From positions 67,923-131,922 of the forward strand of contig DATLOC010000052.1 in the NCBI GenBank assembly GCA_035536455.1: DNA of 64,000 bases. Reading direction: 5' to 3'. Shown piece by piece: positions 26,711 to 33,870 of this stretch. The position numbers and the translations under genes are program-made. Source of the stretch: DASUNQ01 sp035536455 (GTDB lineage: Bacteria > Acidobacteriota > Thermoanaerobaculia > Multivoradales > UBA5704). The notes under the pieces were generated by a model. That model worked only from the letters and a program-made list of their open reading frames with translations, was not told the origin of the DNA and made no database searches. Position 1 is the first letter of the stretch. The number at the start of each line of letters is the position of its first letter.

Positions 26711-27485
26711 GCGACGGCGGGATGGTATCAAGGATATCCTTCGCCCCTCCGTGACCAGCCCCGGGTCCCCCCTCTTCGGCAGGCTGCGCCCCTACCTCGT
26801 CTTCCTGCTGCTCGTCACCATCAAGCTCGTCGCGCGCCTCTTCTACCGCATCGACATGCGCTGGATCGGCGAGGTCCCGCCCGACCCCTGGCGCCACATT
26901 CGGCTCGCGGCCGTGCTCAACCACACCAGCCTCTACGAGCCGCTCTTCGCCGGCGGCTGCCCGCTCCACTTCCTCTGGCGGATCGCCCGCCACGGGGTGG
27001 TGCCGATCGCCGACAAGACCGCCGGGCGCCTGCTGGTCGGCGGCTTCTTCAAGCTGATCGCGGCGCAGGTCATCTCGATCACCCGGCGGCGCGACGAAAC
27101 CTGGGACGAGGTGCTGGACCGCATCGACCCCGACGCCATGGTCATCATCCTCCCCGAAGGGCGTATGAAGCGCGCGACCGGCCTCGACGTCGAAGGCCAG
27201 CCGATGACCGTGCGCGGCGGCGTCGCCGACATCCTGGAGTCGATCGGCGGCGGCCGCCTGGTGCTCGCCTACAGCGGCGGCCTCCACCACATCCAGGCGC
27301 CGGGCGAGCGCTGGCCGCGCCTCTTCAAGACCGTCCGCATGCGCCTGGAGGCGCTCGACCTCGACGCCTACCGCGAGGCGCTGATTCAGACTGCAGGGCC
27401 GGAAGGCTTCAAGCGGGCGGTCGTCGAGGACTTGGAGCGCCGGCGCGACGCGATCTGCCCGCCGCTCGCCGAGCCGGCGCCGTGA
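26709..27485 (+). CDS. PlsC-like acyltransferase, membrane-associated
   Basis: 258 residues. A hydrophobic N-terminal helix (~28-42), then the acyltransferase motif N-H-T-S-L-Y-E (an N-H-x4-E/D variant) and P-E-G-R-M. It resembles 1-acyl-glycerol-3-phosphate or lysophospholipid acyltransferases. The annotated ATG is shared, on the other strand, with the glycosyltransferase ATG (CATG at 26708-26711). A GTG at 26751 would remove the overlap and still precede the membrane helix. No clear ribosome-binding site decides between them. Confidence 0.78.
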   Translation: MRRRDGIKDILRPSVTSPGSPLFGRLRPYLVFLLLVTIKLVARLFYRIDMRWIGEVPPDPWRHIRLAAVLNHTSLYEPLFAGGCPLHFLWRIARHGVVPIADKTAGRLLVGGFFKLIAAQVISITRRRDETWDEVLDRIDPDAMVIILPEGRMKRATGLDVEGQPMTVRGGVADILESIGGGRLVLAYSGGLHHIQAPGERWPRLFKTVRMRLEALDLDAYREALIQTAGPEGFKRAVVEDLERRRDAICPPLAEPAP

Positions 27486-27540
27486 GCGTCGCGCTCCCGG
27501 CGCCCCGGATGCGGGAACGCTTCTCGCAGGCGGCAGAGGC

Positions 27541-28683
27541 GTGAGCCTCTTCACTCGCCGGCTGGAGCTCTTCCGGGCCTTCGGCATCCCGATCCGCCTC
27601 GACCTCTCCTGGTTCGTCGTCTTCCTGCTCGTCACTTGGTCGCTGGCGACGCGCGCCTTCCCGACGCTCGTCCCCGGCCTGTCGCCGGTGCTCGCCTGGT
27701 CGATGGGGGCGGCGGGGGCGCTCGGCCTCTTCGCCTCGGTCCTCCTCCACGAGCTGGGGCATGCGGTGACCGCGCAGCGGCTAGGCGTGCGGATGCGCGG
27801 CATCACCCTCTTCCTCTTCGGCGGCGTCGCCGAGATGGCCGAGGAGCCGCGCACGCCGAAGGTGGAGTTCCTGGTGGCGATCGCGGGACCGGTGGTGTCG
27901 GTGGCCTTGGCGCTCGCCGGCGGCGGCGCCGCGCTCCTCGGCCGCGCCGCCGGCTGGCCGGCTCCCGTCGTCGCCGTCGTCGGCTACCTCGGCCTGATCA
28001 ACGGCGTGCTGGTCGCCTTCAACCTGATCCCCGCCTTCCCGCTCGACGGCGGGCGGGTGCTGCGCTCGGCTCTCTGGGCCTGGAAGGGCAGCCTGCGCCA
28101 GGCGACGCGGATCTCTTCGGCGATCGGGTCGGCCTTCGGCTTCGCGCTCATCGCCTGGGGCGTCTGGCAGGTCCTGCAGGGCGAGATCTTCGGCGGCGTC
28201 TGGTCGTTCCTGATCGGTATGTTCCTGCGCAACGCGGCGCGCATGTCCTACCAACAGCTCCTCCTGCGCCGCGCCCTCGAAGGCGAGCCGGTCGAGCGCT
28301 TCATGCACCCCGACCCGGTGACCGTGCCGCGGCAGATCTCGGTGCAGGAGCTGGTGGACGACTACGTCTACCGCCACCACTTCAAGTTCTATCCGGTGGT
28401 CGACGAGGCGGGGCGGCTGACCGGGTGCATCACGACGCGCCGGATCAAGGAGCTGCCGCGCGAGGAGTGGCAGCGCCAGACCGTCGGCGCCATCGCCGAT
28501 CGCTGCGACGCCGAGAACACCGTCCCCGCCGGCACCGACGCCGTCCGCGCCCTCTCCCGCATGAGCCGCACCGGCGCCTCGAGGTTGCTGGTCGTCGACG
28601 GTGACCGGCTGCTCGGGATCCTGTCCCTCAAGGACCTCCTCAAGTTCTTCGCGGTGAAGATGGAGCTGGAGGAGGGGAAGTAG
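27541..28683 (+). CDS. M50 site-2 protease with C-terminal CBS pair
   Basis: 380 residues, GTG start. Membrane metalloprotease with zinc motif H-E-L-G-H (residues ~70-74) and N-L-I-P-A-F-P-L-D-G-G-R. Two CBS domains fill residues ~255-375. Such Rip1/SpoIVFB-like proteases cleave membrane anchors, and CBS domains sense adenosyl ligands. The last 330 bases are repeated at 30051-30380 at about 94% identity. A gene with a strong ribosome-binding site begins 24 bases downstream but breaks off (see 28707), so this gene's 3' flank is an insertion point. Confidence 0.93.
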   Translation: MSLFTRRLELFRAFGIPIRLDLSWFVVFLLVTWSLATRAFPTLVPGLSPVLAWSMGAAGALGLFASVLLHELGHAVTAQRLGVRMRGITLFLFGGVAEMAEEPRTPKVEFLVAIAGPVVSVALALAGGGAALLGRAAGWPAPVVAVVGYLGLINGVLVAFNLIPAFPLDGGRVLRSALWAWKGSLRQATRISSAIGSAFGFALIAWGVWQVLQGEIFGGVWSFLIGMFLRNAARMSYQQLLLRRALEGEPVERFMHPDPVTVPRQISVQELVDDYVYRHHFKFYPVVDEAGRLTGCITTRRIKELPREEWQRQTVGAIADRCDAENTVPAGTDAVRALSRMSRTGASRLLVVDGDRLLGILSLKDLLKFFAVKMELEEGK

Positions 28684-28706
28684 GTCGCCGCGAAGGAGGA
28701 AGACCG

Positions 28707-28775
28707 ATGCCGTTCCTCACAAGAGTGGTGAGGCCAAAGCCGTTGCCTGCCTTCCCTCAGCCCTCTGGTCAATGA
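28707..28775 (+). pseudogene. Truncated start of a gene once downstream of the M50 gene
   Basis: AAGGAGG with an ideal 7-base gap precedes ATG at 28707. The frame (M-P-F-L-T-R-V-V...) stops after 22 codons, where composition becomes AT-richer. This looks like the first codons of a gene cut off by the insertion of the accessory region. Coding by chance cannot be excluded because the piece is short. Confidence 0.35.
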
Positions 28776-28875
28776 TCATCCTGGGGCCCGCTGCCAAAGC
28801 GTGAAGCGAGACCGCTACTTAAATGGCTCACATTCGCCTGCACCTCCAGTCGTTCGGCGAATTGCGAGGCCTCCA

Positions 28876-29835
28876 TCAACGGGGATTGTCAGGCTCCTCC
28901 GGACACCTGAGCTCGACTTCGACTTTGGAAGTCACTGCTAAGACGTCAGTGCCAGGAAGGCTCGCACGCATCTCGACGGTGTGGCGGCCAGCGGCCAGGC
29001 CCGCTTTGCTCCGTACCGCCGGATCTTCCAACAGCTCCTCGACACCGGAGCCCTCTTCGCACGGAGTGAACGAGAGTTGCATGTCACCACAGCTGCTAAA
29101 CAGGAGGTCAACTCCCTTTCCGCGCCAACTGGCGCCGGGAAGTACGAGCGTACATAGACTGTCAGATGGGCCCCAGCGGTCGGTCCCGTCGATAATCGTC
29201 TCGAAGTAAAGCTGATCACGAAATGCCCTCATGGCCTCGGGCAGGTCCATTTCAATAGGCAACTGCGCGGCGTTCACGTACGCGCTGCAACTGCTCGCAG
29301 CGACCTGCAAAAGATCGGTGATCGGCTCGCCGATCTTCAACGTCACCGGGCCAGCAGGAGATACCGCAGCTTGGTCACTGACCGTGACGCTGATCCGTTG
29401 CTCCTCCGAACTGATCCCACCCACTCCTCCGATAGACCTTTGACATATTGGCCTTGTAGTGAAGATGTAACTCTTTCCTATCTTGAAGCCGTCTCGAGGC
29501 CGAAATAGCCATAGCCTCCGAGGTTTAGACATCCACCACGGAATTCTCCGCCCCCTCGGAGACACCAGCTCATAGTCAACCGACAGGGGTTCTCCCGAAG
29601 CGCTAGCTATCTGAACCGGGAGAGCCTGGTCTGTGCCATTGGACCCCTCGAACTCTCCCCACCAGAGGAGTCCGGCCGAGTTGCTTGGAATGAGGCCCCC
29701 TCCGCTCACGAAGCCCCAAGTCGGGTAGTAGCAGATGCAGCTGCATGCGGCGGATCGCTCCGGCGCAAGGAAGGCGAGGCAAAGGAAGCCAACCGTCGCC
29801 GCCCATCCTATAGAGCAGGTGTAGTTTCGTGACAT
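28876..29835 (-). CDS. Secreted cysteine-rich protein of unknown function
   Basis: 319 residues. Signal peptide, then A-C-S-C-I-C-Y-Y-P just after the predicted cleavage site, a layout seen in secreted Acidobacteria/Myxococcota proteins of unknown role. Several more cysteines (C-Q-R, S-S-C-S-A, S-S-C-G-D, T-P-C-E-E) suggest disulfides in the periplasm or outside the cell. Start supported by GGAGG 5 bases before the ATG. The gene is lower in GC than its surroundings. It is preceded by the repeat with promoter-like motif at 29846-29995, and looks like a cassette-type unit. Confidence 0.78.
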   Translation of the reverse strand: MSRNYTCSIGWAATVGFLCLAFLAPERSAACSCICYYPTWGFVSGGGLIPSNSAGLLWWGEFEGSNGTDQALPVQIASASGEPLSVDYELVSPRGRRIPWWMSKPRRLWLFRPRDGFKIGKSYIFTTRPICQRSIGGVGGISSEEQRISVTVSDQAAVSPAGPVTLKIGEPITDLLQVAASSCSAYVNAAQLPIEMDLPEAMRAFRDQLYFETIIDGTDRWGPSDSLCTLVLPGASWRGKGVDLLFSSCGDMQLSFTPCEEGSGVEELLEDPAVRSKAGLAAGRHTVEMRASLPGTDVLAVTSKVEVELRCPEEPDNPR

Positions 29836-29845
29836 GAATCCTCCT

Positions 29846-29995
29846 GCGCTAACCTCTGCTTCTGATGCTTTCCTCTCTATAAGTTACGAGATCATAGCAG
29901 GAAGGAGCGGAAGCGCGAATGCGGCGCCTGAGCACCACGTTCGGAGTGCCACGCGAGCCGAGCTAAGGCTTAGCACGACAGTTGCTTAGGCGACG
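29846..29995 (-). repeat. Copy 1 of a diverged attC-like/promoter repeat
   Basis: About 150 bases that match 32891-33118 in two blocks: roughly 120 bases at an estimated 85% identity, plus the end A-G-A-A-G-C-A-G-A-G-G-T-T-A-G on the minus strand. On the minus strand it starts GCCTAAGC, ends GGTTAGCG, and its arms pair imperfectly (CTAA/TTAG, CTG/CAG, TGCT/AGCA). These are properties of a long attC site. It lies immediately upstream of the 319-residue secreted protein gene. Confidence 0.45.
29891..29919 (-). promoter_or_regulatory. Promoter-like motif in repeat copy 1
   Basis: On the minus strand TTCGCG is followed 17 bases later by TATGAT, about 55 bases before the secreted-protein start. 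The same two hexamers occur in repeat copy 2, with 18-base spacing. The -10 match is good and the -35 match is weak. Its conservation between otherwise diverged copies supports a function. Confidence 0.4.
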
Positions 29996-30050
29996 CCCTG
30001 TCGCACTGCTGGGCCCGCCGATCGCCAGGGCAGAGGCGCCCCTCGCCCGG

Positions 30051-30380
30051 GTGGACGACTATGTCTACCGCCACCACTTCAAGTTCTACCCGGTGGTGGA
30101 CGAGGCGGGGCGGCTGACCGGATGCATCACGACGCGGCGGATCAAGGAGCTGCCGCGCGAGGAGTGGCGGAATCAAACGGTCGGCGCCATCGCCGACCGC
30201 TGCGACGCCGAGAACACCGTCCCCGCCGGCACCGACGCCATCCGCGCCCTCTCCCGAATGAGCCGCACCGGCGCCTCGAGATTGCTAGTCGTCGACGGCG
30301 ACCGGCTGCTCGGGATCCTGTCCCTCAAAGACCTCCTCAAGTTCTTCGCGCTGAAGATGGAGCTGGAGGAGGGGAAGTAA
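30051..30380 (+). pseudogene. Second copy of the M50 protease CBS tail
   Basis: 330 bases aligning without gaps to 28354-28683, with about 20 differences by hand count, to the stop codon. Most differences are third-position changes; only about four residues differ (e.g. Q-R to R-N near the middle). It lacks the protease half and any good start, so it is a fragment. The bias to silent changes means the copy diverged as part of a working gene before landing here, which points to import from a relative rather than local decay. Confidence 0.85.
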
Positions 30381-30461
30381 CAGGACTCGCTCCTGAGCGG
30401 TGCGCCTTCATCACAGTCCCTAATCACGCCGTTCACGAAGCTCAAGGGTCGCACCCGATTC

Positions 30462-31046
30462 CTATTGACTCGGCCCATGCTCTTTCTCCCACCGGGCGAC
30501 CCATTCAAGCCGCTCTTTTTCAAACTCATCGAGGAATAGCACACTGAGAAACTGGGGCCAGCTCTCGAACCGGAATCCGCCACCGTACTTTCCCAGAGGA
30601 CCACGGAGATTGCCTTGCCAGAACCCCTCATTCGTCTCAATAGAGAGTCGAGGAGACGCTGCCGCCAAAGCCACGTACCGAAGCTCACCAGGAAGATGGC
30701 TCCTCGTCAGCAACGCCAAGGCAATGCCGCGTCCCTTGGCCACTTTGACCGCACCATCTTGAAAGCTCACCGTTGTAACCATGATACCTTTATGGGCTCC
30801 GATGTCATCGAGCTTCGAGTGAAACTCCTCCACTTCATCAACCGACACCGACTTGCTATAGCACTTGCACTCCACCAGACAGAGCAGTCTGGCGCCCGCG
30901 ATCGATGTCTCGAATGAAATGTCCACTTCGATCTCGCGTCCGGAGACGCGTCCAACGTAGACTCGCTTGTGGTGGACTTCAACGCCGATCAGCGCCTCCA
31001 TCACCTGCTGCACGAATCGCTCGTAAGCGTCAGAAGCGTCCGTCAT
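30462..31046 (-). CDS. Mrr-like restriction-endonuclease-fold protein
   Basis: 194 residues. The N-terminal ~115 residues fit a PD-(D/E)xK nuclease of the Mrr type: E-I-E-V-D-I-S-F-E, then L-V-E-C-K-C-Y and a following G-I-M-V-T-T-V-S-F-Q-D-G-A strand. Catalytic D and E-x-K are present. The C-terminal part is not recognised. It may cut modified or foreign DNA; no methylase partner is nearby. The start at 31046 (ATG) has AGGA close upstream; a GTG at 31049 is an alternative. It is a lower-GC single-gene unit in the accessory region. Confidence 0.78.
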   Translation of the reverse strand: MTDASDAYERFVQQVMEALIGVEVHHKRVYVGRVSGREIEVDISFETSIAGARLLCLVECKCYSKSVSVDEVEEFHSKLDDIGAHKGIMVTTVSFQDGAVKVAKGRGIALALLTRSHLPGELRYVALAAASPRLSIETNEGFWQGNLRGPLGKYGGGFRFESWPQFLSVLFLDEFEKERLEWVARWEKEHGPSQ

Positions 31047-31176
31047 CACCGTCCTGTGGGTCGTTTTCTAGAGAAGCCCCCGCTTGGTCGATTCAAGGTT
31101 GTAGCGCCGCCAAACGAGTTGGGCTTCAGCGGTGCCGTCAGGCATCCGCTGCAAGCCTAATCCATAGAAAGCGATG

Positions 31177-31447
31177 TCAAGCCCACACCTCCCCTGACCG
31201 CCCCGCGCTTGGCCTCCGGCCAGACCACCACCAGCTCGCCACGTGCGGCGAGAGGATCTCGTGCAGCCAACCGCTCCACTCCCCCTCCTCGAGGCAGAGA
31301 TGCAAATGGCCCGGCGTCTGCTGCAGCGCGCTCACCAGCGCCCGGCCGTTGGTCTCCACCACCTCGCGCCGGATCTCCTGCCCGCCTCCGAGAGCACGCT
31401 GATCGTGCAGCTCTCGGCGTGGGGTCCAATCCGAGATATCGTTCCAT
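31177..31447 (-). pseudogene. IS110-family transposase N-terminal relic (frameshifted)
   Basis: Joining three frames on the minus strand restores an IS110-like N-terminus. It starts M-E-R-Y-L-G-L-D (first catalytic Asp region), then A-E-S-C-T-I-S-V-L-S-E-A-G, then V-V-E-T-N-G-R-A-L-V and H-L-C-L-E-E-G-E-W-S-G-W-L. At least three single-base indels (near 31410, 31375 and 31240) separate the pieces, and the rest of the transposase is missing. It lies about 150 bases from the half attC site at 31594. Some IS110-family members are known to target attC sites. Confidence 0.7.
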
Positions 31448-31593
31448 CGTGGTCTCCTCCCATGCGGGCTCGATGCCCGGATCTTGTGATCAACCCAAGC
31501 ATCTCCCCTGCGGAGGAGACCGCCAAGTGCAACACGGGGTGGAGTGGCCGTTCGAACATCGAGGAGTAGGATGCGACTTTCTTATGATGCCGG

Positions 31594-31600
31594 GTTAGGC
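31594..31600 (-). other. Half attC-like site overlapping a stop codon
   Basis: On the minus strand GCCTAAC, the consensus left core of an integron attC site, contains the TAA stop codon of the STAS-like gene. That is the arrangement typical of integron cassettes. No convincing right half is visible in the next 150 bases, which lead into the IS110 relic. Confidence 0.45.
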
Positions 31601-32047
31601 GCCATGGCTCGCGAGCTGCTCCCTAATGTGAGCCATGCCAAAATCCCGTGTTTCGACAATCCGAAGCTCGCGCAGCTGGCTGAACTGGATGATATCCAGT
31701 AGCTTCTGTAAGGCATCTGCCGACGAATGCCGAATAACAATGGCGCATGGAGCAACCCACCCTCTGTGCCACGCCGCGATCGTCGCGCCGAGGATCCCGA
31801 GGTCGGCGCTTGAAAACCGATAGTCGCGGTCGCCAAAGTCAATAAGAATGGCCACAAAGGGCGTCGGCGCATCTGCGAACTTCATCAGCCGGCTCGCAAC
31901 TGCTTGCCCTGGCGGCGTGCGGGAACCTGTCGCTAGATCAAGAACGAGGACCTGGCCAAAAGGCGGCACTTCGAGGTATTGGTCCTCGGGAACACTCTTC
32001 AGTCGCTCCGCGTTGCCACGGAAGAGTTTTCCGAACATATCCCACAT
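31595..32047 (-). CDS. STAS-like domain protein (cassette gene)
   Basis: 150 residues. Residues ~25-145 resemble a STAS (anti-anti-sigma type) fold: F-V-A-I-L-I-D-F-G then F-S-S-A-D-L-G-I-L-G-A-T-I, a strand with C-A-I-V-I-R-H, and L-L-D-I-I-Q-F-S-Q-L-R-E-L-R-I-V. The assignment is from fold pattern only. The start lies 20 bases after the attC site that ends the previous cassette, and its stop codon sits inside the next attC-like core. Confidence 0.6.
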   Translation of the reverse strand: MWDMFGKLFRGNAERLKSVPEDQYLEVPPFGQVLVLDLATGSRTPPGQAVASRLMKFADAPTPFVAILIDFGDRDYRFSSADLGILGATIAAWHRGWVAPCAIVIRHSSADALQKLLDIIQFSQLRELRIVETRDFGMAHIREQLASHGA

Positions 32048-32066
32048 CCTCGCCCGGCCCCTACCC

Positions 32067-32141
32067 GCCTAACGTGCTGAAGGTGAGCGGCGGAACCGCA
32101 CGAAAAGTGCGATAGCGTCCACTTCATCGGCCGTGTTATGC
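32067..32141 (-). other. attC-like integron recombination site
   Basis: 75 bases. On the minus strand it begins GCATAAC (32141-32135), 6 bases after the stop of the BON lipoprotein gene, and ends GTTAGGC (32073-32067), 19 bases before the next start. The two cores pair with one mismatch. Inside are paired arms TGAAG (32078-32082) with CTTCA (32122-32126) and a CGCAC/GTGCG stem (32097-32101, 32107-32111) with a 5-base loop. Cores, arms, imperfect hairpin, length and position between two same-strand genes all fit an attC site. Confidence 0.75.
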
Positions 32142-32147
32142 GCAGCC

Positions 32148-32540
32148 TCAAGGAACACCAGATTTGTGTTTCTCAAGTTCGTCTCCAAGCCCCTTCAACG
32201 CAGGCGCCTCTTCATCTACCACGATGTTGTTAACCACGCCGCGTATTCCAGGTTGATCTTTCACAAGGTTTTCTATGTAGACCCTTTTGCTTTCTTCGAA
32301 GACAGTTCCAGAGAGCGTGACGACACCATCTTTCACCGAGACACCGTTCTTCCATACATCCACTGCGCTTGAAGCTACTATATCTGACATTAGATCAGCG
32401 CCTATTTCCGCGGCGAGTTCTTCGTCTGTGACCCCTGAATCGGCTGCTTGCTCCTGGCAAGAGGCTACGCACACTACTAACATAGCCGTAGTGAGGAGCG
32501 TGGTGAGGAGAGGCGTTATAGGAACTTTAAAAATATTCAT
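32148..32540 (-). CDS. BON-domain lipoprotein (cassette gene)
   Basis: 130 residues. Lipoprotein signal with V-C-V-A-S-C lipobox near residue 28. A BON domain at ~60-115 has the V-x-V-K-D-G-V-V-T-L-S-G-T-V pattern and R-G-V-V-N-N-I. BON proteins bind phospholipid and occur in envelope stress responses. GC is lower than the host backbone. A second, host-like BON lipoprotein is at 51073. Confidence 0.88.
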   Translation of the reverse strand: MNIFKVPITPLLTTLLTTAMLVVCVASCQEQAADSGVTDEELAAEIGADLMSDIVASSAVDVWKNGVSVKDGVVTLSGTVFEESKRVYIENLVKDQPGIRGVVNNIVVDEEAPALKGLGDELEKHKSGVP

Positions 32541-32559
32541 TGCATCTCACTCCAGGTCA

Positions 32560-32594
32560 ACGGACGCCCCCTACGCCCGCACGAGGGCGTCCGT
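32560..32594. other. Perfect 10-bp hairpin between two small genes
   Basis: ACGGACGCCC and GGGCGTCCGT form a perfect stem around a 15-base loop, between the 63-residue gene and the BON gene. There is no T-run on either strand, so it is not a classical terminator. It could be a processing or protein site, or a collapsed recombination site. Confidence 0.5.
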
Positions 32595-32614
32595 CGACAA
32601 GCTCGAGGATGGTT

Positions 32615-32806
32615 CTACCTGTTGCCTTCGCCCCCTTCACCCTTTTCCCCGCCTTCCCCCTTCTCTCCCTTTTCGCCTTTGTCGCCCCCGGGGTTTTCCG
32701 CATCTCTAACAGCGTCCTTGCCCTCGTTGATCGAGTCTTTAATGTCCTTCAAGGGACGGACCTTTTCGAGTGGGTTTTCAGGAGGTGTTGGTCTCGGATC
32801 TGCCAT
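32615..32806 (-). CDS. Small low-complexity protein rich in G-E-K repeats
   Basis: 63 residues: an acidic/basic N-terminus, then collagen-like G-x-K-G-E-K-G-E repeats to the stop. There is no signal peptide or known domain. GAGGAG 7 bases before the ATG supports translation. Low-complexity composition makes the call tentative. It precedes the BON lipoprotein on the same strand. Confidence 0.5.
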   Translation of the reverse strand: MADPRPTPPENPLEKVRPLKDIKDSINEGKDAVRDAENPGGDKGEKGEKGEGGEKGEGGEGNR

Positions 32807-32890
32807 GGATGATCTCCTCTTGGAACTTCGCGACCTTTAGTGGTCGCGAGCTGCGTCACTGGCAGAGTAGACGGAGCTTAGATATCAGGG

Positions 32891-33118
32891 GCCTAACCTC
32901 TGCTTCTAGGATTGGACGACTCTCGCGAGGCCCGCGGAGGGTCGTCCGACTGTCCATATATATGCTCCGTGCTGCCCGATAAAACTGCCGCCGCTTCCTC
33001 TCTGTAGTTACGAGATCATAGCAGGACGCGAGCAGGAGCGCGAATACGGCGCCTGAGCGTCATCTTAGAGTGCTTCACGGGAGCCGAGCTAAGGCTCAGA
33101 ACGACAGTTGCTAAGGCA
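32891..33118 (-). repeat. Copy 2 of the attC-like/promoter repeat, with an inserted hairpin
   Basis: Matches 29846-29995, but carries about 80 extra bases near its minus-strand 3' end that contain an inverted repeat (GGACGAC at 32914-32920, GTCGTCC at 32941-32947). On the minus strand it ends with GGTTAGGC (32897-32891), an attC-type right core, and its far end reads GCCTTAGC. It lies between the integrase relic and the first small cassette gene, where an attI or first attC would be expected. Confidence 0.45.
33015..33044 (-). promoter_or_regulatory. Promoter-like motif in repeat copy 2
   Basis: Minus-strand TTCGCG, 18 bases, TATGAT: the same pair as in copy 1. It would drive the 63-residue gene, BON and STAS-like genes, although it is about 210 bases from the first start. 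Confidence 0.35.
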
Positions 33119-33278
33119 GACGCCAGAGTCGGCTGTCGTCGGGCGGGGGCACCTACGCCCAGGTGATCGGCGGGCGCGTCGGCTCAACAGCGTCGTCTAT
33201 GCGGTCCTGCGGAGCGGGAGGCGGCGCACCGCCGACCCGCCGCAAAGAGCTTCGCCCGGCGTGGCGCTGTCGCCGAAG

Positions 33279-33366
33279 CTACAGGAAGTCTGCCGGGCTC
33301 CCCACGCCCCGACCGCCTTTGTTGGAGGATGTGAATGTAGATCATAGTGGTCTTCAGGTGCCGGAG
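33279..33366 (-). pseudogene. Integron-integrase (tyrosine recombinase) C-terminal relic
   Basis: The minus strand reads L-R-H-L-K-T-T-M-I-Y-I-H-I-L-Q-Q. After one extra A it continues G-G-R-G-V-G-S-P-A-D-F-L and a TAG stop. T-T-M-I-Y-x-H contains the catalytic Tyr of tyrosine recombinases. The G-G-x-G-V-x-S-P-x-D tail is characteristic of IntI integron integrases rather than XerC/XerD. Nothing upstream of this piece matches an integrase, so only about 28 codons survive, with one frameshift. Confidence 0.65.
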
Positions 33367-33423
33367 CCGCCGACGGCGATCTCGCGGGCGCACGGATTGT
33401 CGGGGGTCGAAGACCATGAGTTC

Positions 33424-33870
33424 TTAGGCACCGGGGACGACGTGAGCGGTGAAGGGGTTTGCGATGCGCACACCGCGGAGCACTTGGCCGTCGCTGAGGT
33501 CTTCGGTGTAGAGGGTGCCCGCGCCGCTGCGGGCGGCGGCGGCGACGATCAGGGCGTCCCAGAAGGACACGGCGGTGTCGCGGGAGAGGAGGATCGCCTC
33601 GCGGACGAGAGCGAAATCGTTGGCGACGACCGGCCAGGCGGCGAGGTCGTCAAGGGTCGCGAGCGCGCGGTCGGGGGTCCACGGGGGCCGGGCCTTGCGC
33701 GTCACGGTGACGTAGAGCTCCTGGAGCACCTGCACGCTGAGGCGCAGGCGGTCTTCGTCCATGAGGCGGGAGAGGAGGTCCGCCGCGAGACCGTGGCGGG
33801 CCGGGTCGGTGCTGTCGAAGGCGTAGACAAGGATGTTGGTGTCGACGAAGGCAGGCGCCTCACCGCGCAT
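33424..33870 (-). CDS. PIN-domain toxin (VapC-like)
   Basis: 148 residues. PIN nuclease acidic residues are visible: F-V-D-T-N-I-L-V near the N-terminus, Q-E-L-Y in the middle, and F-W-D-A-L-I-V-A-A-A with the third Asp, then T-E-D-L-S-D-G. It probably acts as an RNase toxin. Its start overlaps the antitoxin gene by 11 bases, the usual antitoxin-first order. Confidence 0.92.
   Translation of the reverse strand: MRGEAPAFVDTNILVYAFDSTDPARHGLAADLLSRLMDEDRLRLSVQVLQELYVTVTRKARPPWTPDRALATLDDLAAWPVVANDFALVREAILLSRDTAVSFWDALIVAAAARSGAGTLYTEDLSDGQVLRGVRIANPFTAHVVPGA

Noticed and set aside
29982..30380. Intact small CBS-domain gene
   Set aside because: The only start is a TTG without ribosome-binding site, and the sequence is a truncated copy of the M50 tail; called a fragment instead.
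31050..31165. Short minus-strand frame M-P-D-G-T-A-E-A-Q-L-V-W ending before the Mrr-like gene
   Set aside because: About 25 codons with no ribosome-binding site or recognisable family; it may be coding debris of the IS or cassette but cannot be supported.
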